A stretch of DNA of 64,000 nucleotides from an uncultured Helicobacter sp. (GTDB lineage Bacteria > Campylobacterota > Campylobacteria > Campylobacterales > Helicobacteraceae). This document shows, in pieces, positions 16,552 to 24,550 of this stretch. The position numbers and the translations under genes were made by a program. The DNA lies in contig NZ_CALERY010000002.1 in NCBI RefSeq assembly GCF_937906905.1, forward strand, positions 1 through 64,000, read 5' to 3'. The notes beneath the pieces are model-generated. The model did not search any database and was not told where the DNA came from. It was given only the letters and a program-made list of their open reading frames with translations. Position 1 is the first letter of the stretch. The number at the start of each line of letters is the position of its first letter.

Positions 16552-17976
16552 ATGCGCTATCCACAATTACTTTTCATCGCTGACTGCTACAAATACACAC
16601 ACGCCGCCATGTATCCAGATGATGTGCAAGAAGTATATAGCGTGCTGTATTGTCGCAAGCCTGGGCTTGATCTCTCTATGCTCAATGGTCATATCGTCGC
16701 ATTTGGTATGCGCCAAGCCATCAAGAAGCTCTATGCTATTTATGATGAGTTTATCAACACCCCTCGTGATGTCGTGCAGCAGGGGCTGGAGCTTCTCTAT
16801 CGCGATTTTTTAAAGCTAGATTCTAGCCAGCCCTCTTACACGCTTTTGCTAGAGAAATGGCTCTCCTTACCAAAGCAAATGCCCCTTATCTTTAAAGCCC
16901 TGCCAGAGGGAAGCTTCATTCGCGCCAATACCCCTATCATCACAATTTCTTGTATCCAAAGCGAGCATTGCTGGTTTGTCAATTTCATCGAAACCTATCT
17001 CAACTCCGAGCTGTGGAAAAGCTGCTTCATCGCCACACAAGCAGCGCGATTTAAGCGCATAGAATACGACTGCGCCAAGCGCTACATAGAAGAGAGCTAT
17101 AATTTCCACGACTTCTCCCAGCGCGGTATGAATGGCATAGAGGACTGCTATGCTTCAGCGTTTGGACATTTGCTATTTTTTAGCGGGAGTGATTCTGTCA
17201 TGGCGCTCAAAAATCTCTGTGAAAACTACGGCGCTGATATGCGCGCACTAGGCTCAATCCCTGCGAGCGAGCATAGCGTGATGTGCCTAGGAGAGCAGAG
17301 CGGCGAGCTTGCGACTTTTAAGCGTATCATGCGTGCGTTCCCAAGCTCCATGGTCTCTATCGTGGCAGATACTTGGAATCTCTGGGCGATAATCCAAGCC
17401 CTAAAAGACGATGAAGAAGCCTACACCATGATCCAATCGCGCGCACAGCCTATTGTTATCCGCCCAGATTCTGGTGATCCATTCCTTATCCTAGCAGGTG
17501 ATCCAAGCGCAGAAAATCCACTTGCTAGGCAAGGTGTGATCCGCCTCATTGACGCGTATTTCGGGCTAGATAAGGTGCGTATCATCTATGGCGATGCCAT
17601 AACGCCAGAGCGCGCACAGAGAATCTATACGTGGTGCGCCACGCAAGGCTATGATCCCACGCAATTCCTATGCTTTGGCGTAGGTAGTTATGCGTATAAC
17701 TCGGGGATCCGCGATGATGTGGGGCTGGTGAGCAAGATGACATGGGCTAGGATTAAAAATCGCGCGATAAATCTCATCAAAAACCCCATAACCGGCAATG
17801 AAAAAACCTCGCTCTCTGGCAAAGTCGGGCTCAATGCGCGCCATGAAGTGGTGCAGTTTCTTGATAGCGAGCTAGAGGACGATCTGCTCACAAGCAATCT
17901 CGCACTGCCAAGCCTAAGCGAGCTGCGCAGCTACTGCAAGCAAGAATTTCTCCGCGCTCTACATGCGCGCAACTAA
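16552..17976 (+). CDS. nadV: Nicotinamide phosphoribosyltransferase (NadV/NAMPT-like)
   Basis: Joins nicotinamide and PRPP to make NMN, a one-step NAD salvage route. Family motifs: DCYKYTHAAMYP at the N-terminus, FHDFSQRGM, PASEHSVMCLG, FPSSMVSIVADTWNLW and VIRPDSGDP. At 474 aa it matches the NAMPT branch more than nicotinate phosphoribosyltransferase. The ATG at 16552 has AAGGAGAG upstream; the frame 41 codons longer overlaps hypE. The GT25 gene starts 11 bp downstream. Substrate preference (nicotinamide rather than nicotinate) is inferred from the family. Confidence 0.88.
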   Translation: MRYPQLLFIADCYKYTHAAMYPDDVQEVYSVLYCRKPGLDLSMLNGHIVAFGMRQAIKKLYAIYDEFINTPRDVVQQGLELLYRDFLKLDSSQPSYTLLLEKWLSLPKQMPLIFKALPEGSFIRANTPIITISCIQSEHCWFVNFIETYLNSELWKSCFIATQAARFKRIEYDCAKRYIEESYNFHDFSQRGMNGIEDCYASAFGHLLFFSGSDSVMALKNLCENYGADMRALGSIPASEHSVMCLGEQSGELATFKRIMRAFPSSMVSIVADTWNLWAIIQALKDDEEAYTMIQSRAQPIVIRPDSGDPFLILAGDPSAENPLARQGVIRLIDAYFGLDKVRIIYGDAITPERAQRIYTWCATQGYDPTQFLCFGVGSYAYNSGIRDDVGLVSKMTWARIKNRAINLIKNPITGNEKTSLSGKVGLNARHEVVQFLDSELEDDLLTSNLALPSLSELRSYCKQEFLRALHARN

Positions 17977-17986
17977 GGCAAAACTC

Positions 17987-18901
17987 ATGACTACAAACAC
18001 TTCTACCCCCATGACAAGCACTCCTGCTCCCAGCGCGATGAAGCACCAAATTTTTATCATCAATCTCAAGCGCTCGGCTGATCGCAGGGAGAAAATGCAG
18101 CGCAATATCGATAAGCTCCTTGCCACCAGTCAAAGGCGCAGCGCAGAATCTAGCGCAAACTCCAATGCAAACCCTACCCCAGAATCTAGCATAGATTCTG
18201 GGGTAGATTCCACAAGCGCGCTAGAGTTTCACTTTTTCAACGCCCAGACGCCAGAGAGTATCCTAGAATCTGGCTTTGCTACCCGATATGATAAAACGCT
18301 TGCTCGAGTTTTCAAAGCCCGCGATGTGCGCCCCACAGAGCTAGCCTGCTTCGCCTCGCACTATGAACTATGGTGCAAATGCGTGGAGCTTGGGCAGGGG
18401 ATTTTTATCCTAGAAGATGATATTGATTTCTGCGATGGCTTCGTTGCTGGGGTGGAGGCTATCGCGACAAGTCCCTATGAGTATGTGCGACTTGGCTGGA
18501 GCACATTCCACACATGCTATCTTATCGATGAGCGTTTCGCTCTAGCACCTAAGCTCATGCTAGGCGCGCCAGGCTACTATCTCACGCCAGCTGCGGCACG
18601 CCGCCTCATCGATGGCGCGAAATCCATCTTCCTAGCAGTGGATTACTATATGAGCTTTTCCTACCTGCATGGCGTAGCAGAGATGCTCTATCTCCCACAT
18701 CTTGTGCATATCAATGAGCTAGATGAGCACTCCACTATCGGCAAGCCCGAGCATGTCAAAAAAGATAAGCGCGTGTATTATGCCTATGTATTGCCAAGAG
18801 AGATACATAGAATCTACCGCAATGTGCGCATGTGGGCATTTGCCCAGCGCGCGCTCAAGAGAGCAAAAAAGCTCGCGCGCAGCAATAGCGCCAACGCATA
18901 G
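17987..18901 (+). CDS. Glycosyltransferase family 25 (LPS-type)
   Basis: Resembles the beta-galactosyl/glucosyltransferases of LPS outer core. IFIINLKRSADRREKM opens the catalytic domain; PTELACFASHYELW and the metal-binding GIFILEDDIDF follow, then LRLIDGAKSIFLAVDYYM-like sequence near the end. The first 17 residues (Thr/Ser/Pro-rich) and an insertion near residues 48-75 (SSANSNANPTPESS) are low complexity and coded by motif-rich DNA. The start at 17987 has AAGG 7 bases upstream; an internal Met (18038) has none. It is directly followed by sugar-modifying genes, so a role in surface-glycan assembly is likely. Confidence 0.86.
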   Translation: MTTNTSTPMTSTPAPSAMKHQIFIINLKRSADRREKMQRNIDKLLATSQRRSAESSANSNANPTPESSIDSGVDSTSALEFHFFNAQTPESILESGFATRYDKTLARVFKARDVRPTELACFASHYELWCKCVELGQGIFILEDDIDFCDGFVAGVEAIATSPYEYVRLGWSTFHTCYLIDERFALAPKLMLGAPGYYLTPAAARRLIDGAKSIFLAVDYYMSFSYLHGVAEMLYLPHLVHINELDEHSTIGKPEHVKKDKRVYYAYVLPREIHRIYRNVRMWAFAQRALKRAKKLARSNSANA

Positions 18902-18918
18902 CAAGGGCAATAAGCAAG

Positions 18919-19560
18919 ATGTCGTATTTCGTGCATGAAAGCAGTATCATCGATGAGGGCGTGGAGATAGGCGCTAGGAGTAAAATCTGGCATTTCTGCC
19001 ATATCCTAGCCCATAGTCGCATTGGCAGTGATTGTATCATCGGGCAAAACTGCGTAATCGGCGCGCGAGTGCGCATTGGCAGCAGGTGCAAAATCCAAAA
19101 CAATGTCAGTGTGTATGAAGGCGTGGAAGTAGAAGATGATGTATTCATCGGTCCTAGCGTGGTATTTACCAATATTTTGACACCTCGCGCTTTTATCAGC
19201 CGCAAGCATGCCTTTGTGCCAACGCACCTAGGCAGAGGCTGCTCTATCGGGGCAAACGCGACAATCATTTGCGGAGTGGCAATCGGGCGATATGCGCTCG
19301 TGGGCGCGGGTGCGGTGGTAAGCCGTGATGTGCCAGATTTTGCGCTGGTGGTAGGAAACCCTGCGCGCGTGGTGGGGTATGTGGATATGGCAGGCGAGAA
19401 GCTACGATTTGACACAGATAATCGCGCTAAAAGCGCCTATGATGGCAGCGAATATATCCTAGAATCCGGGCGCGTGCGACTTGTCGCATGCGGGAGTCTT
19501 GCGCTAGAGCCTCTAGATTCTAGGGCGCAATCCCCAAACCCCCATAGCAGCATGGACTAG
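18919..19560 (+). CDS. wbpD: Hexapeptide-repeat acetyltransferase, WbpD-like
   Basis: Left-handed beta-helix enzyme with many hexapeptide turns (IGARSKIWHFCHI, IGQNCVIGARVRIG, IGANATIICGVAIG) and the C-terminal VVGNPARVVGYVD. This is the pattern of WbpD/WlbB, which acetylates the 3-amino group of UDP-GlcNAc3NA, an intermediate of diacetamido-uronic acids. The last 55 residues are not typical. It sits between a GT25 gene and a UDP-sugar dehydrogenase. The matching aminotransferase (WbpE-like) is at 52.5 kb. The exact substrate is inferred. Confidence 0.8.
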   Translation: MSYFVHESSIIDEGVEIGARSKIWHFCHILAHSRIGSDCIIGQNCVIGARVRIGSRCKIQNNVSVYEGVEVEDDVFIGPSVVFTNILTPRAFISRKHAFVPTHLGRGCSIGANATIICGVAIGRYALVGAGAVVSRDVPDFALVVGNPARVVGYVDMAGEKLRFDTDNRAKSAYDGSEYILESGRVRLVACGSLALEPLDSRAQSPNPHSSMD

Positions 19561-19561
19561 C

Positions 19562-20887
19562 ATGCAAGCCCCACCGCTACAAAACACCCCCCTAGAATCT
19601 AGCACTATCGCTATCATCGGGCTTGGCTATGTGGGGCTGGGGCTCTCACTCGAGCTTGGCAAGCGTTATGCTACGCTTGGCTATGATAGTGATTTGACTC
19701 GTGTGCGCGAGCTAGAATCCAGCTATGATAGCAGGGGCGAGTGCGAGAGGCAAGCGTTTGCCAAAGCCTTGAAGCTGCGCTTCGTATGCAATCCCAGTGA
19801 GCTAAAGCAGGCGCAAATCTACATCATCGCCGTGCCAACACCTATCACGCATGACAAGCTCCCTGATCTCTCCTATCTCCAATCTGCATGTGCGCTCGTG
19901 GGCGCACTGCTAGATCCTGGAGATATCGTGGTGTTTGAATCCACCACCTACCCCACCTGCACGCGCACATTCTGCGCGCCCCTACTAGAATCCGCCAGCG
20001 ATTTGGTGCTCAATCGTGGATTCTACCTAGGATACTCGCCAGAGCGCATAAACCCAAGCGACAAAGCCCACACACTAAGTCAAGTGCGCAAAATCACTTC
20101 AGGCTCAAACGACAAAAGCGCAGCACTCATCGACAAACTCTATGCGAGCATTATCCCTGCTGGCACACACCTGGTCTCAAGTATCGAGGTCGCCGAAGCG
20201 TGCAAAGCCCTAGAAAATGCCCAGCGCGATGTGAATATCGCACTTATGAATGAAGCATATATGCTTTTTGACACATTGGGGCTGGATATGGGCGAGATTT
20301 TGCGCGCTGCTAGCACAAAGTGGAATTTCCTGCCATTTCACCCGGGACTTGTGGGCGGGCATTGTATCAGTGTCGATCCCTACTACCTCGCGCATATCGC
20401 GCAGCAATGTGGCTGTGAAAGTGGGCTCATCACCGCTGCGCGCGTGGTGAATGAAAGCATGGCAGCATTTCTAGCACATAAAATCGCCAAATCCCTAGCC
20501 AAGCAGGGGATCGCTGTGCTGGGGAGTCGCGTGCTGATTGTGGGATTTGCTTTCAAAAAAGACTGCCGCGATGTGCGCAATACTAAAGCCCCACTGCTGT
20601 GCGCAGAGCTAGAGGCACTAGGGGCGCGCGTGGAGGTGCTAGACTCACTGGTGGATAGAGAGCTTGTGCGCAAAAGCTATGGGAGAGAGATTTTGCATGC
20701 GCAGGATTTAGTGGGGGATTATGGGGATTTGGAGGCACAATCCGTTGTAGATTCTTTAGATTCTGGCGGGCGCTATGACGCGGTGTTTGTCAATATCCTG
20801 CACACCTGCGATAGCATGCTTGATCTACGCGCACTATGCAAGCGCAATGGCGTATTTCTCTCCATAAATGAAATAAGCCCATATTAA
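19562..20887 (+). CDS. UDP-N-acetylhexosamine 6-dehydrogenase (WbpO/TviB/WbpA-like)
   Basis: NAD-dependent oxidation of the C6 hydroxyl of a UDP-HexNAc to the uronic acid. N-terminal Rossmann motif IAIIGLGYVGLGLSLEL; the substrate region YLGYSPERINPSD; the catalytic cysteine in FHPGLVGGHCISVDPYYLA; and the C-terminal domain FAFKKDCRDVRNTK. PGLVGGHC is closest to the WbpO/TviB branch (UDP-GalNAc), but specificity cannot be read from sequence with certainty. It starts 1 bp after the acetyltransferase stop and is the last gene before tRNA-Asn. At 441 aa it has family length. Confidence 0.88.
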   Translation: MQAPPLQNTPLESSTIAIIGLGYVGLGLSLELGKRYATLGYDSDLTRVRELESSYDSRGECERQAFAKALKLRFVCNPSELKQAQIYIIAVPTPITHDKLPDLSYLQSACALVGALLDPGDIVVFESTTYPTCTRTFCAPLLESASDLVLNRGFYLGYSPERINPSDKAHTLSQVRKITSGSNDKSAALIDKLYASIIPAGTHLVSSIEVAEACKALENAQRDVNIALMNEAYMLFDTLGLDMGEILRAASTKWNFLPFHPGLVGGHCISVDPYYLAHIAQQCGCESGLITAARVVNESMAAFLAHKIAKSLAKQGIAVLGSRVLIVGFAFKKDCRDVRNTKAPLLCAELEALGARVEVLDSLVDRELVRKSYGREILHAQDLVGDYGDLEAQSVVDSLDSGGRYDAVFVNILHTCDSMLDLRALCKRNGVFLSINEISPY

Positions 20888-20899
20888 GCTAAAATCTCC

Positions 20900-20905
20900 T
20901 AAAAT
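20900..20905 (+). promoter_or_regulatory. -10 box (TAAAATGCGCG) for tRNA-Asn
   Basis: TAAAAT followed by GCGCG ends about 17 bp before the mature tRNA, consistent with a short leader. It shares the GCGCG discriminator with other promoters in this window. Confidence 0.5.
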
Positions 20906-20927
20906 GCGCGTTCTGCTTTTGACTCAT

Positions 20928-21002
20928 TCCGGATTAGCTCAGCGGTAGAGTAGGCGGCTGTTAACCGCTTGGTCGCAGGTTCGAATCCTGCATCCGGAGC
21001 CA
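20928..21002 (+). tRNA. tRNA-Asn (anticodon GTT), CCA encoded
   Basis: Full cloverleaf: acceptor TCCGGAT pairs with ATCCGGA, D-arm GCTC/GAGT, anticodon stem AGGCGG/CCGCTT-type pairing around CTGTTAA (anticodon GTT), T-arm GCAGG-TTCGAAT-CCTGC, discriminator G and genomic CCA. I see no integrase or direct repeat next to it, so no sign of use as an island attachment site. Confidence 0.97.
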
Positions 21003-21075
21003 CTTCTTTTCACACTATCTATCTATAACATTTCTAAGCATAATCCCCATAAAACAAAATAAAGCACGCCAGCGT

Positions 21076-21081
21076 TACAAT
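21076..21081 (+). promoter_or_regulatory. Possible -10 box (TACAAT) for the NDH-2-like gene
   Basis: TACAAT about 40 bp before the start of the oxidoreductase gene; AT-rich downstream leader. Confidence 0.4.
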
Positions 21082-21121
21082 ACGCCAAACATTATTTATA
21101 AACGCACTTTAAAGGACTTAC

Positions 21122-22429
21122 ATGCAGCCCCAAACCTCTAAGCCCACAATCCTCCTGCTTGGCGCGGGATATGCCAATATCGCACTCCTAAAGTCCCTGC
21201 CCAAATCCACCTACACCCACGCGCATTTCACGCTTATCACAGATTCTAGTGCGTATTGCGAGAGTGTGCTGCTGCACGAGGTGGCTAGCGGATATCGCGG
21301 CAGCGAGATTCTCCACCCGCTTACAGCTATTCTCTCCAGCATACCAAGCCTTGAGATTATCCAAGATCGCGTGCAAACAATCTGCGCACATGAAAAGCGT
21401 GTCCTATGTGCCAATGGCAGCTATGACTATGACACACTTATCGTGGGGCTAGGGTTTCGTAGCGATAGCTTTGGGATTGCTGGGGTGGAAAAGCATGCAC
21501 TCCCACTTACAAGCTTCACCCAAGCGCGTGCGATTTATGAGCGCATTTGTGAAAATCTTAATCACTATGCGCGCACGCAAGATACTGCGTATCTGCGAAT
21601 TGTCGTGTGTGGTGGGGGGTTTAGCGGCTGTGAGCTAGTCGCCACTCTCGCCCAAGAGCTCCCAAAGCTCGCTCGCCAAAGAGGCATACAAGAGCCTTTT
21701 GAGCTTATATGTGTCGAAGCGCTGCCAAATGTGCTGCCAATGTTTAGCAAAACACTCGCGCAAAAAGGGCGTGCATACCTAGAAAAACTAGGCGTGATTG
21801 TGCGCTCATCGTGCAGGATTCTAGCGTGTGAGGAGGGCGGGATTATCGTGCAGGACTCCAGTAGCCCACAAGCGCAAAATCTAGAATCCACCAGCCAAAA
21901 CTCTGGCGCGGACTTGGAGGGCGGAAATAGCAGTGAAAAAATCACTTCATTTTGCGTGATATGGACTGCGGGAGTGCAGGGCAGCGAAGTCATGGCACAT
22001 TCCTTTGGCACACCCAAATCGCGCGTGCAAACCACCCCCTATCTCCACCCTAAATCCTTAGAATCAGCACTTAAACAAAGTCCAGAATCTAAAATCTCCT
22101 GCCAGAGTGCGCCCATCGATACAGAATCGATATTTATCCTTGGGGATTGCTCTGCTTTACTTGATCCAGACTCAAATCGCTTCTACCCGCCCACCGCGCA
22201 AATGGCTATCGCGCAAGGACGCTATGTCGCTGGGGTTTTAGCAAGCAAGCTTGCTGGCTCTACAAGCGCGCCAGCACCATTTACCTACGCACCACAAGGC
22301 ACGATCTGCTCGCTTGGCTCGCGCTATGGTGTGGGGCTGCTTGGCGCTAGCTTTCAAATTTCAGGGGTAGCTGCCATAGCTATAAAACGCGCGAGTGAAT
22401 GGCGCTGGCGCTTTAAGCTAAAGCACTAG
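21122..22429 (+). CDS. FAD-dependent oxidoreductase, type II NADH dehydrogenase-like
   Basis: Two dinucleotide-binding folds: ILLLGAGYANIALLKSL near the N-terminus (FAD) and RIVVCGGGFSGCELVATLA near residue 162 (NADH). A C-terminal FAD motif IFILGDCSAL and PPTAQMAIAQG follow. This is the layout of NDH-2/sulfide-quinone-reductase-like enzymes; no SQR cysteine pair is obvious, so NDH-2 is preferred. A Ser/Asn/Glu-rich stretch around residues 242-275 (LESTSQNSGADLEGG) is inserted between strands. It probably passes electrons to menaquinone at the inner face of the membrane. The exact substrate is uncertain. Confidence 0.8.
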   Translation: MQPQTSKPTILLLGAGYANIALLKSLPKSTYTHAHFTLITDSSAYCESVLLHEVASGYRGSEILHPLTAILSSIPSLEIIQDRVQTICAHEKRVLCANGSYDYDTLIVGLGFRSDSFGIAGVEKHALPLTSFTQARAIYERICENLNHYARTQDTAYLRIVVCGGGFSGCELVATLAQELPKLARQRGIQEPFELICVEALPNVLPMFSKTLAQKGRAYLEKLGVIVRSSCRILACEEGGIIVQDSSSPQAQNLESTSQNSGADLEGGNSSEKITSFCVIWTAGVQGSEVMAHSFGTPKSRVQTTPYLHPKSLESALKQSPESKISCQSAPIDTESIFILGDCSALLDPDSNRFYPPTAQMAIAQGRYVAGVLASKLAGSTSAPAPFTYAPQGTICSLGSRYGVGLLGASFQISGVAAIAIKRASEWRWRFKLKH

Positions 22430-22461
22430 AATCTAGCGCGCTTGTGCTATGAAGCTTGACT

Positions 22462-23631
22462 TTAGGCTTGGGGTGCGAGCCTAAGCGCTTGAGTAGTGCT
22501 ACGCGGGCTAATCTCCTGACTCACCACATCGACAAATCGCCCAGCCTCCCACTCCGCAATCCCAGCACGCCCAATCATTGCCGCATTATCCGCGCAAAAC
22601 TCCAGCGGTGCTAGGTGGAGCTTTGCACCAAATCGATCACAAAGCTCCTGCACTCGCGAGCGCAGAGCGGCATTGCTGCTTGCTCCACCCACGATTGCAA
22701 AATCGCCAATGACCCTACCGCAATCGCGCGATGTTTTGAAATAGCGCTCGACTTGGTGGGCGATATGCCTAATGGCAGCCTCCTGGAAGCTCGCGCAAAT
22801 GTAGGATTTGCATTCTTGGCTAAGTGCGCTTGGATCACTCGGCATGGCTGGATTGTGTTGAGTGTTTTTAGGGGTAGATTCTAGGCGAGATTGTGCGATT
22901 GTCGATTCTATAAGCAGTCGCGCAGCATTTTTAAGCCCAGAGAAGCTAAAACCTACCCTATCTCTAAGTGGCAGCGGGAAAGCATGTAGCCCAGAATCTC
23001 TGCGGTGTGTATGAGAAATGTTTGCACCAGAATCTATCGCGCTAGATTCTGCCATACAATCCATATACGACTTGGCATAGGATTCGATGATTGGTCCGCC
23101 TGGATAGCCAAGCCCTAGCATTTTAGCCACTTTGTCAAAGCTCTCGCCAAAGCTATCATCAAGGCTTTGAGCGATGATGACAAAATCTTGCTCGCCCCTA
23201 GCCTCTATAATCTGTGTATGCCCGCCAGAAACTAGCAGCACACTCATGGGAAAAATCGCGCGTGGCTTATTGATAAAAAGTGAGTAAAAATGCCCAATAA
23301 GGTGATTTACACTAATAAGCGGGATACGCAGGCTAAGACATAAGAGCTTTGCCATCATAAGACCTTCGATAAGACTCACAGAGAGCCCAGGCTCGGTGGT
23401 GAGCGCCACACCACGCACACAAGAGAATCCACCCAGCACATCGCGGAGCTTTTCTAAAATCTCTGGGAGACTTTTGGCGTGTAGTCTTGAGGCGATTTCT
23501 GGGACGACCCCGCCATAGTAGCTGTGTGCAGTGTCTTGGGAGATTTTGTGATGGAAAATGAGCCGCCTAGAGTCAATCTCTGTAATCGCAATCGAGCTGT
23601 CATCGCAGCTGCTCTCTATGCTTAGTAGCAT
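22462..23631 (-). CDS. tsaD: tRNA N6-threonylcarbamoyladenosine transferase subunit TsaD
   Basis: Transfers threonylcarbamoyl to A37 of ANN-decoding tRNAs with TsaB/TsaE. Metal ligands His110 and His114 lie in SVNHLIGHFYSLF; VLLVSGGHTQI and the C-terminal GGASSNAALR are typical. The ATG at 23631 follows AAGGATATCC; the frame extending 91 codons further overlaps the yceI leader and is rejected. Two insertions (SSAIDSGANISHTHRRDSG and STPKNTQHNPAMPSDPSA) account for a length of 389 aa, above the usual 335-345. MtaB, which acts on the product of this enzyme, is encoded at 40 kb. Confidence 0.95.
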   Translation of the reverse strand: MLLSIESSCDDSSIAITEIDSRRLIFHHKISQDTAHSYYGGVVPEIASRLHAKSLPEILEKLRDVLGGFSCVRGVALTTEPGLSVSLIEGLMMAKLLCLSLRIPLISVNHLIGHFYSLFINKPRAIFPMSVLLVSGGHTQIIEARGEQDFVIIAQSLDDSFGESFDKVAKMLGLGYPGGPIIESYAKSYMDCMAESSAIDSGANISHTHRRDSGLHAFPLPLRDRVGFSFSGLKNAARLLIESTIAQSRLESTPKNTQHNPAMPSDPSALSQECKSYICASFQEAAIRHIAHQVERYFKTSRDCGRVIGDFAIVGGASSNAALRSRVQELCDRFGAKLHLAPLEFCADNAAMIGRAGIAEWEAGRFVDVVSQEISPRSTTQALRLAPQA

Positions 23632-23658
23632 GGATATCCTTACTCGTAAAATACGCGC

Positions 23659-23664
23659 ATTATA
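23659..23664 (-). promoter_or_regulatory. -10 box (TATAATGCGCG) for tsaD
   Basis: TATAAT then GCGCG on the minus strand, 28 bp before the tsaD ATG. Confidence 0.65.
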
Positions 23665-23848
23665 CCCAATCCCGCTCACGCGCGGTGGCGCGGTGTTGGT
23701 AGGCTGGTGGTGATTTTGGCGCATTGCTTTGGTATTAACATTTGCGCGATAGAATCTAGCTCGCCCACCTGAATCACAACTAGACTTAAAAAGATCTAGC
23801 ACACGCATTCTAGGGAGATCGGGCATAAATCTCCACAAAGGACATAGC

Positions 23849-24406
23849 ATGAGAAAGCTCTTGTTTGTTAGCTCCGCACTAGCCCTAGCCCTATCATTTA
23901 GCACTGCGACTCCGTATAATATCGATGATACGCACTCTGCGGTGAATTTTCAAGTTACGCACATGATGATTAGCGATGTCGATGGCGCGTTTAACAAATT
24001 TAGCGGCAAAATCGATTTTGACGAAAAGAGCAAAGCCCTAAAGGTGCTTGAAGGGGAAGTCGAAATCGCTTCAATCGATACCAAAAACGACAATCGCGAC
24101 AAACACCTAAATGCGCCTGACTTCTTCGACTCTGCGAAATTCCCTAAAGCCACGCTTGTGATGAAATCACTCAAAGGCTCCAAACTTACCGCAGATGTAA
24201 CAATCCGTGGTGTAACAAAAGAAGTGGTCTTTGACTTTTCGGTAAAAGGTCCTATCGAGCACCCGATGAACAAAAAACAAATGATAGCCCTAAAGCTTGA
24301 AGGCAAGCTCAACCGCAAAGACTTTGGGATTGGCATGGATACAAAAGACGCGCTCGTAAGCGATATAATCGCCCTTAGAATCCAGCTCGAAGCCCACGCG
24401 CAGTAA
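23849..24406 (+). CDS. YceI-family periplasmic lipid-binding protein
   Basis: A 185-aa secreted protein with a clear signal peptide (MRKLLFVSSALALALSFSTA). The mature part is a YceI lipocalin-like barrel: YNIDDTHSAVNFQVTHMMI, GKIDFDEKSKALKVLEG, and DVTIRGVTKEVVFDFSV. Homologues bind polyisoprenoid or other long amphiphiles. AAAGGA is 6 bases before the ATG. A GCCTAGCT/AGCTAGGC hairpin follows the stop. Confidence 0.92.
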   Translation: MRKLLFVSSALALALSFSTATPYNIDDTHSAVNFQVTHMMISDVDGAFNKFSGKIDFDEKSKALKVLEGEVEIASIDTKNDNRDKHLNAPDFFDSAKFPKATLVMKSLKGSKLTADVTIRGVTKEVVFDFSVKGPIEHPMNKKQMIALKLEGKLNRKDFGIGMDTKDALVSDIIALRIQLEAHAQ

Positions 24407-24412
24407 GCGCAA

Positions 24413-24430
24413 GCCTAGCTCAAGCTAGGC
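24413..24430 (+). terminator. Hairpin after yceI, possible terminator
   Basis: GCCTAGCT and AGCTAGGC form an 8-bp stem with a very short loop, 7 bp after the stop codon. The following bases (GCAATCTCCTATCC) contain no T-run, so it may stabilise the 3' end rather than terminate. Confidence 0.35.
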
Positions 24431-24509
24431 GCAATCTCCTATCCTTTCTTCACCTAGTCTCCTTTCCTTAGAGTCCGCTTTGCTTATTTGCTTATCATGT
24501 TTGCGCTGG

Positions 24510-24515
24510 TATAAT
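24510..24515 (+). promoter_or_regulatory. -10 box (TATAATGCGCG) for the phase-variable membrane gene
   Basis: TATAAT followed by GCGCG, 41 bp before the ATG at 24551; AAGGA lies just before that ATG. Confidence 0.65.
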
Positions 24516-24550
24516 GCGCGGCTTGTGCAAACTGATAATCAAGGAATGCC

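Noticed and set aside
20928..21121. tRNA-Asn as integration site of an island
   Set aside because: No integrase, no repeat of the tRNA 3' end and no compositional shift nearby.
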